8,644 nucleotides of DNA from Dehalococcoidales bacterium (lineage in GTDB: Bacteria > Chloroflexota > Dehalococcoidia > Dehalococcoidales > JAUXAE01): positions 1 through 8,644 of the forward strand of contig JAUXAE010000043.1 in the NCBI GenBank assembly GCA_030620035.1, given 5' to 3'. This document shows positions 1 through 5,842 of the stretch, piece by piece. The notes under the pieces were generated by a model, which did not search any database, was not told the origin of the DNA, and was given only the letters and a program-made list of their open reading frames with translations. Position numbers and translations under genes: made by a program. The stretch's first letter is position 1, and every line of letters starts with the position of its first letter.

Positions 1-506
1 ATTAAATCCTGTTCAATCCTTTCCGGGTTGCTGTTTCTACTCAGGCCCAATCGCTGTGATAGCCGCCGGACATGGGTATCCACGGCGATACCAGCGGTAA
101 CGCCGAATGAATTGAAGAGGACAATGTTGGCCGTCTTGCGGGCGACGCCGGGCAGGCTGGTAAGCTCGGCCATTGTCCTGGGCACCTGTCCGTTAAATCT
201 GGCCACCATTAACCGGGCGGCGTTAATGATGTTCCTGGCCTTATTGCGGTAGAAACCGGTGACTTTTATCTCCTGCTCAAACTGCCCAGGGTTGGCCCGG
301 GCATAATCAGCAGCGGTGCGGTACTTATTAAACAGGCTGGCCGTTACCTCGTTGACCCTTTCATCGGTACACTGAGCCGAAAGCACCGTGGCCACCAATA
401 GCTCCAGTGGGCTGGAAAACCTGAGGGTTATGTGGGCCCCGGGGTACTGCCTCTCCAGCCTCTTAATGACCTCGTCAGCTTGGGTAGGCGGTTTATTATT
501 GGTCAT
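1..506 (-). CDS. nth: Endonuclease III (nth), 3' part outside the window
   Basis: This is a base-excision repair DNA glycosylase/AP lyase that removes oxidised pyrimidines. 168 codons are visible, read leftward from the ATG at 506-504, and the frame is still open at the window edge. Residues 33-46 (SPLELLVATVLSAQ) match the conserved N-terminal family signature. The helix-hairpin-helix is LPGVARKTAN at 118-127, with the catalytic lysine at K124. The catalytic aspartate is D143 in AVDTHV. Compared with E. coli Nth, one extra residue lies between the hairpin and the aspartate. The four-cysteine [4Fe-4S] loop that normally ends the protein would lie beyond position 1, so its presence cannot be judged. 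The gene is divergent from cobQ and has its own promoter. A GGATGGGG stretch about 8 nt upstream of the ATG could serve as ribosome binding site. Confidence 0.93.
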   Translation of the reverse strand, partial: MTNNKPPTQADEVIKRLERQYPGAHITLRFSSPLELLVATVLSAQCTDERVNEVTASLFNKYRTAADYARANPGQFEQEIKVTGFYRNKARNIINAARLMVARFNGQVPRTMAELTSLPGVARKTANIVLFNSFGVTAGIAVDTHVRRLSQRLGLSRNSNPERIEQDL

Positions 507-544
507 TTTCAAAACCCCATCCAGTTAATCAAATGATACTGACC

Positions 545-573
545 ATTATACAAGCCGGAAAAACAACTGGCAA
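545..573 (-). promoter_or_regulatory. Sigma-70-type promoter for nth
   Basis: On the minus strand, TTGCCA (573-568, five of six matches to the -35 consensus) is separated by exactly 17 bp from a perfect TATAAT (550-545). Transcription would start near 538 and give a leader of about 30 nt before the nth ATG at 506. Confidence 0.7.
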
Positions 574-602
574 AGGGGCCATAGCCCTGAAAGGGCCAAA
601 AT

Positions 603-611
603 TGGTATAAT
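603..611 (+). promoter_or_regulatory. Extended -10 promoter for cobQ
   Basis: TGG followed by a perfect TATAAT (606-611) forms a TGnTATAAT extended -10 element. No convincing -35 hexamer lies 16-18 bp upstream, as is common for extended -10 promoters. Transcription would begin near 618, about 30 nt before the cobQ ATG. A GGGTGGG stretch at 632-638 is the likely, imperfect ribosome binding site. The leader is too short for a cobalamin riboswitch. Confidence 0.5.
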
Positions 612-648
612 ATAAAACTGGCGATAAACAAGGGTGGGCAAATAAAAA

Positions 649-2172
649 ATGGCCAAGGTCTTAATGATACAGGGCACTGCCTCTAATGTGGGTAAGAGCA
701 TTCTGGTGGCGGCCCTGTGCCGCATCTTCAAGCAGGACAGCCTTAAGGTAGCCCCGTTTAAGGCTCAGAACATGGCCCTTAACGCCTTTGTCACCAGAGA
801 GGGCGGCGAAATAGGCCGCGCCCAGGCGGTACAGGCCGAAGCCGCCGGTATTGAAGCCAGCGTTGACATGAACCCGGTGCTAATCAAGCCGGAGGCGGAC
901 TCCCGCTCCCAGATAATTGTCCAGGGTAGAGTGGCCCAGAGTATCTCGGCCGCCGAATACTATGAGTACACCCCTAAGCTACTAAAGAAAATAGTCAGCT
1001 CTCTCAAGCGCCTGCGCTCTAGCTATGATATGGTCGTCATTGAGGGCGCCGGCAGCCCGGCCGAAATAAACCTAAAGCCCAGGGAGATAGTCAACATGCG
1101 GGTGGCCAAGATAGCCCAGGCCCCGGTGCTGCTGGTGGGTGATATTGACCGGGGAGGTGTCTTTGCCTCACTGGTGGGCACACTGGAACTGCTGGATGAG
1201 GACGAGCGCGGCTATATCAAGGGCTTCATCCTCAACAAGTTCCGCGGCGATGTTAAATTGATTAAGCCGGCCATTGACTTCCTTGAGGAGCGCACTAAGA
1301 AGCCAGTGCTGGGCATTGTCCCCTACTTTCGTAATATCACCATCGCCCAGGAGGACTCGGTCTTCCTTGACGAAAGGGCCCAGCGGCTGCCGGCAACCGA
1401 CCTGGATATTGCTATTGTCCGTCTGCCCCGCATCGCCAATTATGATGACTTTGACCCTTTAGAAGAAGACGGCTCACAGGTACGCTACATAACCAAGGCC
1501 GCTGAGCTGGGAAGCCCCGACCTCATCATACTACCCGGCACCAAGAGCACCTATGCCGACCTCAAGTACCTGCGGCAATCAGGAATTGCTGAAGGTATTA
1601 TCCAAAAAGCCAAGGGCGGTACCGCCATAGTCGGCATCTGCGGCGGCTACCAGATGCTGGGCAAGGCTATCCACGACCCGGACGGGGTTGAGTCGGAAAC
1701 GGGCAGCGCCCTGGGGCTGGGCCTGCTGGATGCCGAGACCACCTTTACCCGGCAGAAGTCAACCACCCAGGTGAAGGCACAGGTAGCCACCAACTGGGAA
1801 CCGTTCCAAGAGACGGCCGGCCAAGAGCTCATCGGCTACGAGATACACATGGGCCGGACACAAAATATAGGCGATAGGAGCGCCTTCCACATCCTGGAGA
1901 CACCGGAGGGTAAGGCTGATTATGAAGACGGCACCCTCAATGCCCAGGGAACGGTATGGGGTACCTATATCCACGGCATATTCCACAACGCCGGCTTCAG
2001 ACAGGGTCTGCTTAACTGGCTGCGCCGCCGCCGCGGACTGCCCGAAAGATGGGGAGGGGCCGGTATCGAGAAGGAGAAAGAGTACGACCGGCTGGCCGAG
2101 CTGGTACGCCACAGCCTTGACATGAAGCGTATCTACCAGATAGTTGACCAGGGCATCACCAGAGAAATCTAG
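649..2172 (+). CDS. cobQ: Cobyric acid synthase CobQ (CbiP)
   Basis: This enzyme amidates adenosyl-cobyrinic acid a,c-diamide at four side chains, using glutamine and ATP, to give cobyric acid in late cobalamin synthesis. It is 507 aa, the usual length for the family. The N-terminal synthetase domain opens with the dethiobiotin-synthetase-like nucleotide loop GTASNVGKS (9-17), followed by the typical FKAQNMALNAFVT block. The C-terminal half is a type-1 glutamine amidotransferase: the nucleophile is C331 in VGICGGYQM and the catalytic histidine is H442 in GTYIHGIFHN. No other cobalamin genes lie next to it, so it probably sits outside the main pathway cluster or serves salvage and remodelling of corrinoids; that is inference. 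Its TAG stop overlaps the stop of the convergent hemerythrin gene. Confidence 0.96.
   Translation: MAKVLMIQGTASNVGKSILVAALCRIFKQDSLKVAPFKAQNMALNAFVTREGGEIGRAQAVQAEAAGIEASVDMNPVLIKPEADSRSQIIVQGRVAQSISAAEYYEYTPKLLKKIVSSLKRLRSSYDMVVIEGAGSPAEINLKPREIVNMRVAKIAQAPVLLVGDIDRGGVFASLVGTLELLDEDERGYIKGFILNKFRGDVKLIKPAIDFLEERTKKPVLGIVPYFRNITIAQEDSVFLDERAQRLPATDLDIAIVRLPRIANYDDFDPLEEDGSQVRYITKAAELGSPDLIILPGTKSTYADLKYLRQSGIAEGIIQKAKGGTAIVGICGGYQMLGKAIHDPDGVESETGSALGLGLLDAETTFTRQKSTTQVKAQVATNWEPFQETAGQELIGYEIHMGRTQNIGDRSAFHILETPEGKADYEDGTLNAQGTVWGTYIHGIFHNAGFRQGLLNWLRRRRGLPERWGGAGIEKEKEYDRLAELVRHSLDMKRIYQIVDQGITREI
2169..2172. other. Overlapping stop codons of two convergent genes (CTAG)
   Basis: The palindrome CTAG supplies the TAG stop of cobQ on the plus strand (2170-2172) and the TAG stop of the hemerythrin gene on the minus strand (2171-2169). 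There is therefore no intergenic space, and any terminator for either transcript must lie inside the opposing coding sequence. Confidence 0.9.
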
Positions 2173-2696
2173 CCAGCCTCTGGCTCCCGGGATAGCTCAC
2201 GGCGAGCCTTATCAAAAAGGGCCTCCTCCTTCTGGGCATGCACTGCCAGAGACTCAGCCGTCTTACTCATATAGGCCCTCAGGTCCCAGGCCTTGCTTGG
2301 CCACAGCGACTCACTTAACCTGCCCGATAAAAGCTCGGCCACTGCCCCAAGAATACTGTCCAGACACCGCCTAAGCTCATTATGTTCCAACAGTAGCTCA
2401 TTCAGTGCCGAGGCCAGCTCTTTATCACCGTGACTCTCAAAGGCCTTAAGGAGCAGGGTTTCCTCCCTGAAAAAGTGGGCCCTGAGGCCCCTGTCTAACA
2501 ATCCCAGGGGCTCTTCCAGCTTTTGTAGCTTTTGCCGCTGGTTCTGTAAGCGACCGGGCACAAAATCCTCTCTGGCCGCCTCCATCTCTTTCCACCCGGT
2601 CAGGTCATTTATGGTCTGCTGCAGATTGCTGGTGGCTTCGTTTGTCTGCCTGTGCTCCAGGATGAGCCCCTCAATCAGGTTATTGGTCTCCTTCAC
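2169..2696 (-). CDS. Hemerythrin HHE-domain protein
   Basis: This is a 175-aa soluble four-helix-bundle protein predicted to hold a di-iron centre. The candidate ligands fall in the HHE order H15, H74 with E78 (HFFRE), H105 (EHNE), and H153 with E157 (HAQKE). This is the spacing I recall for bacterial HHE proteins and the human iron/oxygen sensor FBXL5. Such proteins bind O2 or NO, sense iron or oxygen, or help repair Fe-S centres. The start is GTG at 2696-2694, because an in-frame TAG lies immediately upstream (2699-2697) and the next methionine is residue 38; GGAGGG at 2706-2701 is only 4 nt away. It is the last gene of the sulfur/Fe-S run, 61 bp after the CBS gene, and could also have its own promoter. 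Exact function is unknown. Confidence 0.85.
   Translation of the reverse strand: MKETNNLIEGLILEHRQTNEATSNLQQTINDLTGWKEMEAAREDFVPGRLQNQRQKLQKLEEPLGLLDRGLRAHFFREETLLLKAFESHGDKELASALNELLLEHNELRRCLDSILGAVAELLSGRLSESLWPSKAWDLRAYMSKTAESLAVHAQKEEALFDKARRELSREPEAG
2171..2185. terminator. Hairpin at the convergent gene ends, possible weak terminator
   Basis: AGCCAG (2171-2176) and CTGGCT (2180-2185) form a perfect 6-bp stem with a 3-nt loop exactly at the convergent stop codons. On the plus strand it is followed by CCCGGG rather than a T-run. On the minus strand it is followed by AGATTTCTCT, only weakly T-rich. It may act as a modest bidirectional 3'-end hairpin, but it is not a canonical intrinsic terminator. 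Confidence 0.3.
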
Positions 2697-2757
2697 CTAG
2701 CCCTCCACCAATATAATATCAAGAAGACTACCCCAGTAAGTAGACGCCAAGCAATAA

Positions 2758-3228
2758 TTATTTTCCCTGGGTACTGGAACCCATGTCCAGCAGTTGGGAC
2801 AGAACCTGGGTTAATTTAATTTCCCCGACGAGCTCACCATCATCATTGACCACAGCCAGCTCAACCACTTCCTCATTGGCCATCAGGTTTAGGGCATGGG
2901 CCAACGAGTCCTCCGGCTTCACGGTAACCGCCGGTGAGGTTATGTCACCGATTTGGCTAGACTGGCTCAACTTGGCCACCTCAAAGGCCTCGGCGACGTT
3001 AATATTACGCCGCTCTCGGCTGACACCCAACTTGAGACGAATCCAATTAAGTAAGTGCCTTATCTTGACCAGGCCCTTGAGCTTCCCCTTGTTATCAACA
3101 ACAAAGATGGCGTGCGTCTCCGGCTGCGAGGCAAAGCGCCGGATAGCGGCCTCAAGGCCATCACTCTCTTTGACCGCCAGAGCCAGTGAACACGGCAGGC
3201 ATAAATCTCTAACCTTGAGTTTCTCCAT
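2758..3228 (-). CDS. Tandem CBS-domain protein
   Basis: This 156-aa protein consists of one Bateman module with nothing else attached. CBS1 is about residues 5-70, with the strand HAIFVVDNKGKLKGLVKIRHL. CBS2 is about 93-150, containing ITSPAVTVKPEDSL and VELAVVNDDGELVGEIKL. Such pairs usually bind adenine nucleotides (AMP, ATP, SAM) and regulate a partner in trans. An unusual point is C10-L-P-C13 in CBS1, at the place where CBS domains usually read DxMTP; this is a CxxC pair in an operon full of thiol proteins. A GGGG-type ribosome binding site lies about 7 nt upstream of the ATG. The gene is 38 bp downstream of the TusA-like gene and so probably co-transcribed. The regulated partner is unknown; IscU or the IscS-like protein are guesses. 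Confidence 0.88.
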   Translation of the reverse strand: MEKLKVRDLCLPCSLALAVKESDGLEAAIRRFASQPETHAIFVVDNKGKLKGLVKIRHLLNWIRLKLGVSRERRNINVAEAFEVAKLSQSSQIGDITSPAVTVKPEDSLAHALNLMANEEVVELAVVNDDGELVGEIKLTQVLSQLLDMGSSTQGK

Positions 3229-3266
3229 ACCGGACCCCTTTCTTCTAGTAACTGGCTAAGCCATTC

Positions 3267-3500
3267 TTAATCATGCGTCTTTTTTACATAGACCCTGATT
3301 TCGCCGGCCGCCGCCTCCAAGCCCAGGAACTCATGCCCGGTGGCCTCACACCAGGCGGGCATGTCCCCCTTAATCCCTATGTCATCGGCAACAACCTCTA
3401 GAACCTGTCCCTGCTTTAGCTGTTTAATCCTCTCGGCCGTCTTGACAATGGGCATGGGACAATACAGCCCGATGCAATCCAGTCTCTGATCTGCCTTCAT
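3267..3500 (-). CDS. TusA/SirA-family sulfur carrier protein
   Basis: This is a 77-aa single-domain TusA-like protein (two-layer alpha/beta fold). The signature is LDCIGLYCPMPIVKT at residues 7-21, giving the CPxP motif C14-P-M-P17; C14 is the expected persulfide-carrying cysteine. C9 and C51 are further cysteines. Family members pass sulfane sulfur between proteins for tRNA thiolation, molybdenum cofactor synthesis or dissimilatory sulfur metabolism. AGGAGA lies 5 nt before the ATG. It is 24 bp downstream of the DsrE-like gene; the TusA-DsrE pairing is a recurrent sulfur-relay arrangement. Whether it serves tRNA modification or feeds the neighbouring IscU is not shown by the sequence. Confidence 0.92.
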   Translation of the reverse strand: MKADQRLDCIGLYCPMPIVKTAERIKQLKQGQVLEVVADDIGIKGDMPAWCEATGHEFLGLEAAAGEIRVYVKKTHD

Positions 3501-3524
3501 CTCATTCTCCTGAGATAATATTAG

Positions 3525-4013
3525 CTATATGAAAAGGGATACCTTAGACTTGCGGGCCTCACCCAGAAAGAAGGCGGCGCCGACCATGTCATCCACCTCA
3601 CTACGGAAAGAGCTTTCATCAAGCCCCATCATACCGCAGCTGGTAGTGCAGGCATACATCTTTACCCCTATACTCTTGGCCAGGGTGATAAACTCGTCAA
3701 TGGAAGGCATATTAATATCCTTCATCAGACCCTTCATCATACCGGTACCCATACCAAGCATATTGAAGCGAGACATCTTAAGCCTCTTTGAGCCGCCTCT
3801 ATTCATAAAGTTGAGCATCTTCCTTACCAGGCCTTTGCTTTTGATGCCGCCCTCATTTTTCTTAATAATATTCAGCCCCCAGAAGGTAAAGAACATGCTG
3901 ACCTCCATGCCCATGCTGGCCCCGGTGGTGGCCAGCATAAAGCCGGCCAGGGCACTGTCCAGGTTACCGCTGTATATAACTAGGGACATTTTTTCCTTCT
4001 CAGCCACTACCAA
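3525..4013 (-). CDS. DsrE-family (DsrE2/COG2210-like) sulfur carrier
   Basis: This 162-aa protein has the DsrE/DsrF/peroxiredoxin-like fold. After a short lead it reads MSLVIYSGNLDSA (9-21), then FFTFWGLNIIKK (41-52), typical of the DsrE2 branch. C122 and C126 in ACTTSCGMMG (121-130) are the only cysteines; C122 is at the usual position of the sulfur-carrying cysteine of this branch. Residues 80-102 are very methionine-rich (seven Met) around a glycine-rich stretch, where DsrE2 proteins carry a variable, hydrophobic insertion. The start is non-ATG: either TTG at 4013-4011 (4 nt from AGGAGG) or GTG at 4007-4005 (10 nt from it). Overall it probably accepts and donates sulfane sulfur with the adjacent TusA-like protein. 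The exact donor is unknown. Confidence 0.85.
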   Translation of the reverse strand: MVVAEKEKMSLVIYSGNLDSALAGFMLATTGASMGMEVSMFFTFWGLNIIKKNEGGIKSKGLVRKMLNFMNRGGSKRLKMSRFNMLGMGTGMMKGLMKDINMPSIDEFITLAKSIGVKMYACTTSCGMMGLDESSFRSEVDDMVGAAFFLGEARKSKVSLFI

Positions 4014-4017
4014 ACTA

Positions 4018-4023
4018 CCTCCT
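4018..4023 (-). promoter_or_regulatory. Ribosome binding site overlapping the upstream stop codon; decides the DsrE-like start
   Basis: A perfect AGGAGG (4023-4018) overlaps the TAG stop (4024-4022) of the zinc-ribbon gene. It supports a non-ATG start for the DsrE-like gene at TTG 4013 (spacing 4) or GTG 4007 (spacing 10). The ATG at residue 9 (3989) lies too far away to use this site. The overlap implies translational coupling. Confidence 0.7.
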
Positions 4024-4222
4024 ATTTCTCCGCCTGAATCTTAATCTCGACGCCACAGTGGGGACATAACCTGATACCCCGGGCCACCAGCCTGCCGCAA
4101 CCGGGGCAGCAAAAAAGTGTTACCCGGCATGGCTGGCAGAAAGGCGAGTCGGCGATTAGTATCTCCTCATCACAGTAGGGGCAAAAGGGGCGCTCCTGTT
4201 TTTTCCCTTTTGGCTCAGTCAT
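4022..4222 (-). CDS. Small double zinc-ribbon protein
   Basis: This is a 66-aa basic protein with four CxxC knuckles: C14/C17, C29/C32, C39/C42 and C53/C56, plus an extra C38. They pair as two zinc ribbons (14-32 and 39-56), the DZR-type architecture that usually mediates protein or nucleic-acid contacts; rubredoxin-like Fe binding cannot be excluded. Its ATG lies inside the end of iscU (8-bp overlap), so it is translationally coupled to the scaffold protein, and its stop overlaps the ribosome binding site of the DsrE-like gene. The tight coupling on both sides points to a role in the same sulfur or cluster pathway, for example as an adaptor or metal donor. No specific function is known to me. 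Confidence 0.8.
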   Translation of the reverse strand: MTEPKGKKQERPFCPYCDEEILIADSPFCQPCRVTLFCCPGCGRLVARGIRLCPHCGVEIKIQAEK

Positions 4223-4613
4223 TTTTACCTCCCCCTTGGGCCCTGTTTTTATTCAGATAATCCTCAATGGCTTTGCGCAGGGCCTGGGCGCCCAGGTTGG
4301 AGCAGTGAAGCTTGTTCTTGGGCAGGCCCTCCAGCTGGGTGGCCACGGTGCCCGGGGTGATTTTCATCGCTTCATCAAGCGTTTTACCGATGGCCATCTC
4401 GCTGGTCATGCTGGAAACGGCAATGGCGGCACCACAGCCGAAGGTCTTAAACTTGACATCCTCAAGGTGGTTATCCTTAACCTTAATGTAGAAGGTCATC
4501 ATATCCCCGCAGATGGGGTTGCCCACCTCACCGATGCCGTCCGGGTTCTCAATCTCACCCACATTGCGCGGGTTCATAAAGTGTTCCATTACCTTTTCAC
4601 TGTAAACGGGCAT
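4215..4613 (-). CDS. iscU: Fe-S cluster scaffold IscU (NifU N-terminal type)
   Basis: This 132-aa scaffold is where [2Fe-2S]/[4Fe-4S] clusters are assembled before transfer to apo-proteins. It starts PVYSEKVMEHFMNPRNVG, the classic N-terminus. The cluster ligands are all present: C35 and D37 in NPICGDMM, C60 in FGCGAA, and H103/C104 in LPKNKLHCS, the chaperone-recognition-like loop. It is IscU-like only; the central and C-terminal domains of full NifU are absent. The ATG at 4613-4611 is chosen over an upstream in-frame start at 4649, because GGGAGG (4624-4619) sits 5 nt before it and the family begins here. It overlaps the end of the IscS-like gene by 17 bp and the zinc-ribbon gene by 8 bp. 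This strongly implies a working IscS-IscU pair. Confidence 0.95.
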   Translation of the reverse strand: MPVYSEKVMEHFMNPRNVGEIENPDGIGEVGNPICGDMMTFYIKVKDNHLEDVKFKTFGCGAAIAVSSMTSEMAIGKTLDEAMKITPGTVATQLEGLPKNKLHCSNLGAQALRKAIEDYLNKNRAQGGGKND

Positions 4614-5799
4614 TCTTACCTCCCTTCGATCCCTTGATAAACCTGGCATAAAGGGGCGACATCTGCCGCAATCGGTCTACAATGGGCGGCAGCACCTCGA
4701 GGACATAGCCAACATCCTCAGGGCTGTTATCCACACCCAGGCTAAAGACGATAGAGCCCTGGGCCAGCTCATGGGTGATGCCCATAGCGATGAGGACATG
4801 GGATGCCTTGAGTGCCCTTGAGGTGCAGGCTGAGCCACTGGAGGCGGCTACCCCCTTACTGTTCAGCATCATCAGTATAGATTCGCCCTCAATGAACTCA
4901 ATACAGAAGCTGGCGTTTCCCGGGAGACGACTGGTGGTGTCGCCGGTAACCACGGTATGGTCAATCCTCCGGGGAAGCTCGTCTAGCAAGCGGTCACGAA
5001 GCCGGGACAGGTGCCCCATTCGCACCGTCATATTATCACTGGCCAGTTCAGCAGCCTTGCCCAGGCCGACAATGGCGGCTACATTCTCCGTGCCCGACCG
5101 CCGCCCGCCCTCCTGGACGCCGCCATCAAACTGGGGTATCAGGCGCACCCCGGGACGCACCCAGAGGGCGGCCGCTCCCTGCGGCCCGTAGAACTGGTTT
5201 CCGGCCAGGCTCAAGGCATCCATCCCCAGCTCACCTACGTCAACGGGTATGTTGCCGGCGGTGGCCACGGCATCAGTATGCAGGGGCACTTTGTGCTCCC
5301 GGGTTATCCGGGCTATCTCCTTAATCGGCTGGACGGTACCCACCTCGTTGCTACCATGCATAATTGATACCAGCACCGTATCCGGTCTGAGGCTCTGGCG
5401 CACATCATCAGGGTCAACCATACCTGAGCTATCCACGGGAACCAAGCTCAGCTCAAAGCCCATCTTCTCCAGGGTTCGGGCCGAGTGCAGTACCGAGAAA
5501 TGCTCTATCGCCGAAGCCACCAGATGCCTGCCTTTATTCTGCCGGGCCAGGGCCAGCCCCTTGACGGCCAGGTTGTTGCTTTCCGTGCCGCAACTGGTGA
5601 ATATTATCTCCTCAGCCCCAGCGCCAATAAGTCGGGCAACCCTAGCCCGGGCCTCGGCTACTGCCTCCCGGGCGCTATCACCCCAGTCATGCAGCGATGA
5701 GGGATTGCCCGACAACTCATCCAGAAAGGGCAGCATAGACTCACGGACCTCAGGCAGAAGAGGGGTGGTGGCCGCATTATCAAGATACACCTTTCTCAT
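4597..5799 (-). CDS. iscS: IscS/NifS-like protein lacking the PLP lysine
   Basis: This 400-aa class-V aminotransferase-fold protein is close in length to IscS and clearly homologous: VYLDNAATTP (4-13), GNPSSLHDWG (31-40), TSCGTESNN (68-76), EH100, HGSNEVG (N151), TDA (D176), RRSGTENV (233-240). The mobile loop with the persulfide cysteine is intact (SSGSACTSRAL, C325). The usual SxHK-x2-GPKG reads AGNQFYGPQG, so the Schiff-base lysine is Q202 and the adjacent His/Ser PLP contacts are N201 and A199. The Gln after the PLP Asp is A179. The Arg of the R-F-S-L-G motif, which binds the cysteine carboxylate, is V351. Normal desulfurase chemistry is therefore unlikely, yet the frame is intact and iscU overlaps it. 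From memory, Archaeoglobus fulgidus IscS is a precedent (Asp for Lys). It probably acts as a sulfur-relay or cluster-assembly partner of IscU. Confidence 0.9.
   Translation of the reverse strand: MRKVYLDNAATTPLLPEVRESMLPFLDELSGNPSSLHDWGDSAREAVAEARARVARLIGAGAEEIIFTSCGTESNNLAVKGLALARQNKGRHLVASAIEHFSVLHSARTLEKMGFELSLVPVDSSGMVDPDDVRQSLRPDTVLVSIMHGSNEVGTVQPIKEIARITREHKVPLHTDAVATAGNIPVDVGELGMDALSLAGNQFYGPQGAAALWVRPGVRLIPQFDGGVQEGGRRSGTENVAAIVGLGKAAELASDNMTVRMGHLSRLRDRLLDELPRRIDHTVVTGDTTSRLPGNASFCIEFIEGESILMMLNSKGVAASSGSACTSRALKASHVLIAMGITHELAQGSIVFSLGVDNSPEDVGYVLEVLPPIVDRLRQMSPLYARFIKGSKGGKNARLQ
4619..4624 (-). promoter_or_regulatory. Ribosome binding site that fixes the IscU start
   Basis: GGGAGG (followed by T) lies 5 nt upstream of the ATG at 4613, inside the end of the IscS-like gene. 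It argues against the longer reading that would begin at 4649. Confidence 0.7.
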
Positions 5800-5842
5800 C
5801 TATCTTTAGCCTCCATTAAACAGCGGTCACATTAGGCCAAAC

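Noticed and set aside
28..252. 74-codon plus-strand frame over nth
   Set aside because: It is antisense to the conserved helix-hairpin-helix region of nth and has no independent support.
507..648. Possible cobalamin riboswitch before cobQ
   Set aside because: The region is short, already holds two promoters, and I could not find a B12-box-like element; the predicted leader is about 30 nt.
1759..2112. 117-codon minus-strand open frame inside cobQ
   Set aside because: It lies fully opposite the conserved amidotransferase domain of cobQ and resembles no family.
2753..2762. AATAATTATT palindrome at the end of the CBS gene
   Set aside because: AT-only and includes the stop codon; there is no GC stem or T-run for a terminator, so it is most likely chance.
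4614..4649. Longer IscU start at 4649
   Set aside because: It adds 12 residues not found in the family, and the good ribosome binding site sits immediately before the internal ATG at 4613.
5249..5809. 186-codon plus-strand open frame opposite the IscS-like gene
   Set aside because: It is antisense to a clearly conserved gene, has no ribosome binding site and no recognisable protein features; it is a shadow frame in GC-rich coding DNA.
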